Assembly: GCA_012845835.1 (NCBI GenBank)
Contig: JABAKD010000006.1
Coordinates: 9,912,192-9,976,191 of the forward strand
Source of the DNA: Undaria pinnatifida
Lineage: Eukaryota > Sar > Phaeophyceae > Laminariales > Alariaceae
Direction: 5' to 3'
DNA length: 64,000 bases
The translations under genes were made by a program, and so were the position numbers. How positions within the stretch are numbered: position 1 is the stretch's first letter; the number at the start of each line of letters is the position of its first letter. Shown here in pieces: positions 56,701-64,000 of the stretch. The notes beneath the pieces were generated by a model. It saw nothing but the letters and a program-made list of their open reading frames with translations, made no database searches and was not told the origin of the DNA.

Positions 56701-57260
56701 TACGCGTCGCGATCCCTCCTCGCGCAGATGCACCACGCGAAGAGCCACCGCGGGTGTCACGCTTACCACAAGATGAACCACGCCCACACGCGGAATGACC
56801 CCGCGATGCAGCACCAACTGGAGCAGAACCAGTACCCAACGTACCAGGCGGCGACGCAAGACCAGATGATGAACCGGCCGGCGCAGGACCGGAATGTGAT
56901 GCGGCAGGTGAAGGTGCACCGTTACCCGACTGAGAAGGGTTGACTCTCCCAGGCGAGGCAAGGCTGTTGTCCGCAGGCGCATCCTCGCCGGCAGGAGAAG
57001 GGTCAGCGGAGCTGAGCCCAAGGTCACGGTTGTTGACGGTAAAGATGTCCACGAGAAGCTCGAGAACAGACGGGTCCCCGACGGCATGATTGGGAGAAGC
57101 TCATCGACCAAGTGGTTGGTGGTGTAGTTGCGCACATCTCGGATCATGTCGTTCTGGTCGGCGTAAGTGAACTCCCCGTCGTCAAAGTCACGCTCGTCCA
57201 ACGAAGGCGGCGCGGGAGTTGTTTCAATGAAGATAATGTTGCGACTCTCGCGCACCCGTC
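56701..57260 (-). pseudogene. copia integrase-RT linker, low-complexity
   Basis: Begins RESRNIIFIETTPAPP near 57255, the usual region after copia integrase, followed by a Ser/Gly/Ala/Arg-rich segment translated in several frames. Confidence 0.65.
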
Positions 57261-58230
57261 TCGTCTGAGCGTTGTAGAGACGGTAGAGCTTGCTGTCCAG
57301 GCTTTAGTCCACCAACCGTCCTTCCCATGCACGGCTTTCCAAAGTCTTCGTGTTCGTCTCTTCATGTACAAACGCTTGTGCCCCGACCACCCTAAGGTGT
57401 CTAAGGTGTGCGTCCTTGCCGTAGAGCGCCTTGTACGGCGTCCCGTTGTGCAAGGCTGCATGAGGATTCCGGTTGCTCAGGTAGACCACCGTGTGCATCA
57501 GTTCTCCCTAAAGAAGGCTCGGCAGCGTAGAATCCGCGAGCACGAAAAGCACGATGTTCATGATTGTCCTGCCTGCACGCTCATTCGCTCCGATCTGCTG
57601 GGGGGTATTCGCCGATGCAAATTGTAGCTGGATGCCGATGTCCAGGCAGTACTGTCGATAGGCCGCGCTCGTAAATTCGGTTGCCTTTTCCGCACGAATC
57701 ACGTGGATGCGCTCGCTGCGGGGGATGACGGTGCCCCCGTTGAAAAACTCGAGGGCGTCAGTCGAGCAAGTCTTATCCTTCATGAGTACGACCTCCTTCC
57801 ACTTGGTGTGTTGGTGGACAAACTTGGCGGCGTATTTAAAGCCGCCTAAACGCGGTAGGCGTTAAGGTACAGAGGGTATCGACGAATACGATCTCAAAGG
57901 CGCGCGAAACGCCGTAAACGGCGTGGTTGGGGTGCGGCTGTTGAGGGCTCTTACCAAGAGGGCGCGCACTGCAGTCCTGCACGTCGTGGGTGTAATCGAT
58001 GCCGTTGGCCGCCTCCTTCCTCCATACATCCAAGCTCTTGCTGTTGATGTGCCCCATGCGCCGGTGCCCGAGGCTAGCAGTCTCCACCCGCAAGGCAAGT
58101 CCGTCAAGAGCTTCCCCGACGGTCTGCCGACCGCCATCCCCAGCGCCAAGCTTCTCGGTGATAGAGAAAGTGATGATGCCGGTGTTATCCACTCCTCGGA
58201 TTTTCATCGGGACGACTACGTCCCCCGACT
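57261..58230 (-). pseudogene. copia GAG-pre-integrase and integrase, broken
   Basis: HRRMGHINSKSLDVWRKEA supplies the HH of the zinc domain, but only one of the two Cys remains (QDCSARPLGK). The catalytic core has FVDTLC, then RAEKATEF where functional copies read SDNGTEF, so the second catalytic Asp is replaced by Glu. TPQQIGANERAG keeps the Glu. An in-frame TAA at 57304-57306 (minus strand) precedes SLDSKLYRLYN. Confidence 0.85.
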
Positions 58231-58600
58231 CCAGCCTGGGGTTGTCCGGATAAAAGAGGCAGGCCACTCCATTCGACAGCGCAGCGGTGACAGGGAGGAG
58301 GCTGGTCCCAAGCCCCGGTACAATAACGACACGGAAGGAAAGTTGCCTGTCGTGGCCGCTGTCGTAGGCGACCGTGCCGAAGCGAACCCCCGTCGTAACG
58401 CCGTGAAGAACCTTCAGCCCAGCGGCAATGATCGGGAGCGAGATCCGAAGGTCTACAATGTCACGCATGTGAGCCCGCACGCCAGGCGTAAGCGCAGGAT
58501 CTAGGTAATATTCCGTCGCTCCGCTATCCACCAACATCAGGATGGACGATCCGTCGGAGCGAAAAGCAGCGAGCGACGACCCCGCCGCAGAAGAAGCCAT
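58231..58600 (-). pseudogene. copia aspartic protease
   Basis: MLVDSGATEYYLDP holds the Asp-Ser-Gly active site of retroviral-type proteases. The frame is continuous with GAG-pre-integrase (open 58600 to 57836) but separated from gag by a stop and frame change. Confidence 0.8.
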
Positions 58601-58732
58601 GATAGCACCGAAGTACTCGGAAGGTAATTGGTGGTTCCGCGCAGACGACGCGGATGAGGCAGACGCGGAAGCCGCCGGCGAAGCGGCGGAAGCTGCAGAG
58701 GCAATGAGGGCGTTGACAGAACCCGAACGTAG

Positions 58733-60012
58733 CTAGTTCGAAAAGAGCCCGAGACGCCTGGGGCGCCGCCGCCTGAAACGGCTGCGCCAAGTGAGAAAAA
58801 TTGGCCAGACCGGCTGCCTGAAGCAGTGCCTCTTGCTTCTTCTTGTTTGGGCTGTCCTGCTGAGCCTTGCACTCCGCATCGCTGTGCGTCTTCGTGCGGG
58901 GAAGGGAGCACCACTTGGACTGCCCACTCCCCCCACTTCCCCGCTCTTTGCCTGGTTCTTCCCTTTAGTCGGTCGGGACGGCTGCGCAGACTTCATACAG
59001 TCTCGCCGGAAATGCACAAACTCCTTGCAGTGGTGGCATTGGTCGCTGCTGGGCGAGGCCATCGCGGCTCCCCTGCCCGAGACCGCGGGCCCCGCCGCCT
59101 TGCGCGACTGCTGGTCCACAAAGAAGCGGTTGGCCGTGTCTTGAAGACAGTCGATCGATGTAAATTCGTTTCGGTAGTGCATCTACCGGATAAAGTTGAA
59201 TTCCGGGGCAGACGTCAGGCCCGAGAGCATGATATCCAGGTAGACCTCGTCTGATACTTTCTCCCCCAGAGTCTCGAGGCGGAGCTTGAGCTCGCATCCC
59301 TTGGAGAAGAAGTCAAGACCAAGGCTACGGTAGGGGGGGTACCCCCGTTTTCACTGGTGTGTTTGAGCCACTCGCACGAGTGACTCTGTACCTCACGTAT
59401 GAAAATGGTTTAGGCTGTTGTTTTCGAGCAGCTTAGATTACCTTTGCATTGCGGATTGATTTCGTCGATATAAAACATGAACAAAACGTAAGATCGCACA
59501 ATACCAAAGGGGTTACTCGCGCGAGTGACCCCTAGTCACTGAAATTCGAGGCCCGAAAAGGGACCCCCCTACCGTAGCCTGGGTCTCAACAGGATCACCA
59601 CCCCCAACGTGCGTGAAGGCGAAGAGCTCCTTGTCGCACGCACGCCAAGCTTCCTTGGTGTGGGCGTCTAATCGCGCGTTCAGAGCCGCCCAAGCCAACT
59701 GTCCGTTGCCTTCGGCGCTAGTGCCCGCCTTTCGGTGAGCCTGAACGGTGGTTCGCGCCGAGCCGGTAGTCTCGAAGAACAGGAGGAAGTAGAGGCGGCT
59801 GTCGGCCTTGTCCCAAGCGGTAACGTCGGCCAGAGTAGCAGCCAGAGGGTCTGGCCGGGCCGATCCGCGTGAGACCGTGAGAAGCTCCGGCGCATTGATG
59901 TCGATGACGTGCTCGAAGCTCTCCTTCCACACGCAAAAGGTAGACCCAGAGCATTGTCCAATGGAATCTAGTAAACGGTGGAGCCGGAACTAGAGCTTGA
60001 TGAGTTCGCCAT
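58733..60012 (-). pseudogene. copia gag, interrupted by an F1 MITE
   Basis: The probable start is the ATG complementary to 60010-60012 (MANSSSS). A stop follows soon after, and a frameshift near 59945 leads to WKESFEHVIDINAPELLTVS. The UBN2-type body continues to about 59590, is broken by the MITE at 59317-59585, and resumes near 59312. The zinc knuckle CHHCKEFVHFRRDC (CX2CX4HX4C) lies near 59020-59070. Confidence 0.82.
59317..59585 (+). mobile_element. MITE family F1, inserted in copia gag, TSD TCAA
   Basis: 269 bp, ends GACCAAGGCTACGGTAG and the complement of GACCCAGGCTACGGTAG, flanked by TCAA at 59313-59316 and 59586-59589. Very similar to the copy at 42375. Confidence 0.92.
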
Positions 60013-60903
60013 AGCATAGAGACAGGGACACGCGATGGGTGTGATTGAAAAGCGCTGCACCCGCAAGACGCCCCGATAACCTGAGACGGGCCGGCGCGCC
60101 TGAAATGTGTGGGGCAGCTCTACACAGAGGTAGGGTGAAAAGTAGGTCGCAGAGCCGTAGTTGGCCACCCGAGAACGCCGGAAACTCGCAAGCCCCCCGC
60201 TCGGACGACTGCGCTCCCGTGAGCACAGCTGTGATCAACCGCAGTTGACGAGGCTGTGGTGATGTGGCGACTAGTCATCTCCGGCCACTAAACTAGTCCT
60301 GCAAGTACACAGCGTGGTGCACTGCGTAGTGTTACGCGTCTTTCAGCGCAAACTTTACGTGAGCTAGCACGTGTGAGTAGCTGTAGCAGGGGCCGGCTAC
60401 CACCTAGCAGTCGTATCCTCAACCTACACACGTGACCAAGCCGGCAATAAGGTATGTGGAAGGTGTCTTGGACAGACTACGCTTCGCGAAGAATCTAAGC
60501 GCAGGCGATTTCGTATTCGGAAGTCAGTTGCAAACACGCGGAACTGAGTATAAGAAGTAACGGTATTCCGCGCGCAGAACCAACAACCTGAAGAGCTCTA
60601 TTCACCGACCGGAATCAGCGCCTGAGAATTGCGCCCCCGAGTGCTTTACACAGGCAGTTGCGTACCAAATGTGCAGCCGAGCGCCCAGGTGATCAGTCCG
60701 GGCCCATTAAGCAAGCGGGTTGACTCAGCGTGGCCTCCAGCAGAAAGCTGACTCCGGCAGCAGTAGTAGCTACCCGCGGAAAAGTAAAATCTGGAGGCAG
60801 TCCTCGGCGACAGCGAAAGGTGTCGCTGCCGTCGCGGGCTTCCAGACGCAGCCGTCGCAGGCCTCCACTCACACACGAGGCTATAATAACCTAATATGGA
60901 CAT
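60013..60903 (-). other. copia 5' leader
   Basis: About 890 bp between the 5' LTR and the gag start. No clear tRNA primer-binding site is seen next to the LTR (minus strand ATGTCCATATTAGG). Confidence 0.55.
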
Positions 60904-61375
60904 TGTGGTATACCCCAGCACGGTGGCAGAGAGGCTGTGTCCCCGACGCTAGTCGGGTTGGTGACACTGTGCAGTAGATTGCCTGCAAGACACGAGTGCT
61001 TGCGTGTTGAGGAGAAGATGTAAACATGCTGTAAACACTGGCGCTTATGTGGCCAACACACACAGATAAACCGCAGACTATGCAGGAGTCCAGAAGTTGG
61101 CTGGGTACTGGAGATGACCAGGATGGCTACGATGCTAGACAATCCGGAAGGATCCACACGAGAGAGTGGGCTACCTGGATATCAAGGCCGCACGAGAGAG
61201 TGAGCTACTCGTCAAGGCAACAGAGAATCCTACAGAAATAACTCCTCCGCATATTCATACGCACGTTACATACCAACCGACACATATCAGATCTAAGATG
61301 ATCTACGACGAACAAGTGCAGCGCTACTGAACATTGACTCATACTCGCTTTCTATGTGCTAACCTTTCCATAACA
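60904..61375 (-). repeat. copia 5' LTR
   Basis: 472 bp, matching the left LTR. It is longer mainly because of a duplicated segment of about 38 bp around 61160-61205 (CACGAGAGAGTGGGCTAC and CACGAGAGAGTGAGCTAC). Confidence 0.88.
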
Positions 61376-61680
61376 GTTTTCATGTAGTTTTCTTCTCTCA
61401 GGCCCCCTTTCATCTCTAAGTGCTCACCCTCTTCCACCTTATATCCTAGTGCTAGCCCTTCCCTGTCATGTATTTATTTTTGTTACCTGGCACCTCTGTC
61501 TTGCACCCGCCATTTCTCTATGGGCAGTACCTCTTCTTGGTCTCCTTCTGAATTGCTTCGATATTTTCTCGACTACGCTATTCATCTTGATCCTGCTCGG
61601 CCTTTTGTTTTTTCTCCCGTACACAGCCTTAACAACTAGTATGGCTGGCAACCCTCTTTCTGGCAAACTTTTGACTTTAG
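61376..61680. other. unrecognised stretch right of the copia element
   Basis: An 85-codon hydrophobic plus frame (61449-61706) crosses into the F4 MITE and is probably not a gene. Confidence 0.35.
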
Positions 61681-61684
61681 GTTG

Positions 61685-61937
61685 GAGCCATCCCACGGTA
61701 GGGTAGGGTTGCAGCCGAACGTCCCTGAGCTCCTCAAATGAGGAACTGAATGTCCCACTTGAAAAATGACTTGGAAGGCATTCGTTCGCACAACTCGACG
61801 AAGCTTCTATGCCTTAGTCCTAAAAACAAATGTACCCGTGAATTTTCTTCATTGACCGGCATTTCCTCACATGAGGAACTCAATCGACCAGGGGACGTAT
61901 TGGCGCAAAACCTGCAACCTCTACCGTGGGATACCTC
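61685..61937 (+). mobile_element. MITE family F4, TSD GTTG
   Basis: 253 bp, ends GAGCCATCCCACGGTAGGG and the complement of GAGGTATCCCACGGTAGAGG, flanked by GTTG at 61681-61684 and 61938-61941. It contains two CTCA..TGAGGAAC palindrome boxes as in the copy at 2778. Confidence 0.88.
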
Positions 61938-62199
61938 GTTGCCGTTTATACGTTTTAGTCTCTATTTACTGTATATGGGTACAAGCCCTAGTTCTGCTCT
62001 TTATTATGTATTCCTAGCCGTACTCGAGCGTCCTAGGGCGCTTTTAGCTGCTGTCAGCTGCACTGTTTCTAACCGTTTTACCAGCTTCGCGTTCCCTACC
62101 CATACGTTTGCTACATACTCAAGCTTTGGTACAATCACATTAATCAAAACACATATGATGATCCTACTGTCAAGGTGCGGGTCTGTAGGATCGCACCCA

Positions 62200-62345
62200 G
62201 TTGGGAGGAGAGGCGCGGGGGGGGGGGGGGGGGTGTACTCAAGTTGTGCATGGCCGTTGTAATATGACCATAGCTCTTATACCCTCACATCCCTACTATG
62301 CCTGAACGGAGCACGGCGGGGTTTCACCAACCAGGCAGACATTGC
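62200..62345 (+). repeat. short dispersed repeat F7, copy 2
   Basis: Matches 4605-4735 in order: a poly-G run (62219-62233), TGTACTCAAGTTGTGC, CCCTCACATCCCTACTATG, CACCAACCAGGC. Confidence 0.5.
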
Positions 62346-64000
62346 CTCCACCATGCGGCAAGCGCCTTGAGGTTTTCGGCGAGTCGAAGGGTGAACCGTC
62401 CAAGAACCGGTCGTAAGACGGACTTCGGGACCTTGTGCCCACTTTATTTGCTTATGGGTGACAGCGCCAATGAATGGGCTTCTTTGCTCTCTGGTGTGGC
62501 CACTCCAGAGACAGGTAGGGGTGTTAATATGCCACCTCCTTGTGGTTTCCTACCATATTTTCACACAACGTGATGCGATCATTCTTCTTGTGTGCAGAGG
62601 TAGGCTTCTCCACCAAGCACATTAGTATGTTTTTTAAACAACATTACCCTGGTTGTCTACAAGTAGCTCACGCAGTGACTGGTATGTTTATCAGCGTCGT
62701 TGCCATCCAGACGCCAATCCTAATTTACATATATTGTTTTTCAGCGTCGTTGCCAACCGAGGCCAACTATTGTTTAGTTATATCGTGGGGGCAAGGTGAG
62801 GGTGTCTGGAAGATTCAGATCGTACAATATACAAGAACTGCATGGAGTTCTCAAATTTTCTTGTGCAGATACATAACAGAGTTCGGTTAGCGCTCATGTA
62901 TTTGTCTTTTTTCTTATATATTGGTTTTGGGTATTGATATAGTCTATATGTAACGCGATAGTTTTTTCGAACGGCTGGTGGTGCCAGACTCGTCGAAGCT
63001 CCGTTATACAGCGGCAGTTGAAAATGATATATAAATACGGTGTCCGTGTTTACATCGCGCATGTTTGTTGTCGTATAGTCCACACCCACAAATAAGACAA
63101 CTTGGATTATTTGTTTTCTACCTAGGCAGGGTTTCATTCATAGAAGCGAACGCGTTTTACAACATAGTGTGTGTCACAAAGCAGATGTGTCAGACTTGGA
63201 AGCCTCCCTGTATAAATGAGCGTGGATTCGCGTTTTGTAGGTATGATATCTGCTGTGGTACCATTGCTTCGCGTGCTGCATACACTGCAGTATTGTCGAC
63301 CAAGTTGGTTGTCGACCATGACAAAACGGTAGGCGATCACTGTCTTAACAATTCAAAGTATACACACATGGCGCACGCGATGAGGTATCCACCACACGCC
63401 ACACCACGACCGCGCGGAAGAGAACGCAGGGACGACCTGTATCACTGAAAACTAAATGGTATGTATGACCCGGGTAACTGTAGGCTTACCCATGATCCCC
63501 TGTCGACGCCGATGGCTGCTTCCTACGCAGCTAACCCTCTGCAGGTGAGGATGGTGCAACAATATCGATCACACATCTGCAGCAGAAGTACTGCATAACA
63601 TTAACGAAAGAGAGGCATCAGCTGCAGTGCGATTGATATTTTCGTCGAACGCCGCGTTTGCAAGCTGCGTGAATTTCTTCTTTAATGCTTGCAGTAGTAT
63701 CAGACTAGGTCGGTGCACTAGCACAGTCTGTAGGAACAACATGTTTTTTTTATTTTAATTAAGCATGGGTGTGAACCAATGTTTCCAATCACAGCCGTCC
63801 TTTTCGCGGCAGACAACTAGATGAGACGCACCGAGAAAACAGGTCACAAAGTCCTAAGGGAGACAACAGCCCGCACGGCTGACGCCAAGAAATAGAGATA
63901 TAGAGTCTATACCGTGTGGTTGTGCATCTATAATAGCCGTACAAAAAAAAAAAAATTCAGCCAAAAGAAACAGAGACAACCTTTAACTTTGACTGTTCCC
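62346..64000. other. unrecognised right edge of the window
   Basis: No supported gene. A possible F3 arm fragment lies at about 63630-63680 (GATATTTTCGTCGAACGCC, TTTGCAAGCTGCGTG). An A-rich run occurs at 63941-63953. Confidence 0.35.

Larger units (their letters stand above)
54346..61375 (-). mobile_element. Ty1/copia LTR retrotransposon, decayed, minus strand
   Basis: Two LTRs (54346-54779 and 60904-61375) bracket gag, protease, integrase, RT and RNase H pieces in copia order on the minus strand. The LTRs differ at many positions (roughly 5-8 percent by eye), and the coding region has several frameshifts and stops, so the copy is old and inactive. No matching TSD was found (left GATAA, right GTTTT). 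An F1 MITE interrupts gag. Confidence 0.9.

Noticed and set aside
54346-61375. Copia TSD
   Set aside because: The 5-bp flanks GATAA and GTTTT do not match, so no duplication is claimed.

Overview
The window looks like repeat-dense nuclear DNA from a eukaryote, most likely a brown alga or a related stramenopile. The evidence is one spliced gene whose protein carries Notch/LNR-type modules of the DGGDCCEC form, GTAAGT-type donor sites, very long poly-G/poly-C runs, and retroelements plus MITEs that insert into one another. There are no bacterial operons, no rRNA and no functional tRNA. The organism call is inference (about 0.6).

Layout. 1-14,110: a mosaic of transposon remnants. These are a long-inverted-repeat family (here F3), a tRNA-derived SINE, and short MITEs (here F1, F2, F4, F5), plus degenerate minisatellites. 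14,111-23,357: a complete tyrosine-recombinase retrotransposon of the Ngaro/PAT type. Its order is A1 repeat, tandem-repeat leader, Gag with a CCCH zinc finger, a UAG stop, RT-RNase H, tyrosine recombinase, then B1-A2-B2. The A repeats differ at 1 of 293 bases and the B repeats at none of 242, so the insertion looks recent and the ORFs look intact. 23,358-35,700: more MITEs and F3 elements. 35,704-43,631: the only host gene I can support, a secreted multidomain LNR protein with at least six exons and transposon-filled introns. 43,632-51,165: mostly unrecognised sequence with a few MITEs. 51,166-52,475: a GGGTC pentanucleotide satellite of about 1.3 kb. 53,163-54,345: a SINE and a local duplication. 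54,346-61,375: a decayed Ty1/copia LTR retrotransposon on the minus strand with an F1 MITE inside gag. 61,376-64,000: one F4 MITE and unrecognised sequence.

The two main results are these. (1) The tyrosine-recombinase element appears to express Gag and Pol in one frame across a single UAG. That UAG is followed, after 7 nt, by a 10-bp stem-loop, an arrangement like gammaretroviral readthrough. Its RT and recombinase frames overlap at UGAUG. (2) Four MITE families with unrelated interiors share the same terminus, GA-N6-CYACGRTAG, and duplicate a 4-bp target. This points to one transposase system moving all of them. All comparisons were made by eye; repeat boundaries outside the TSD-defined MITEs are approximate.
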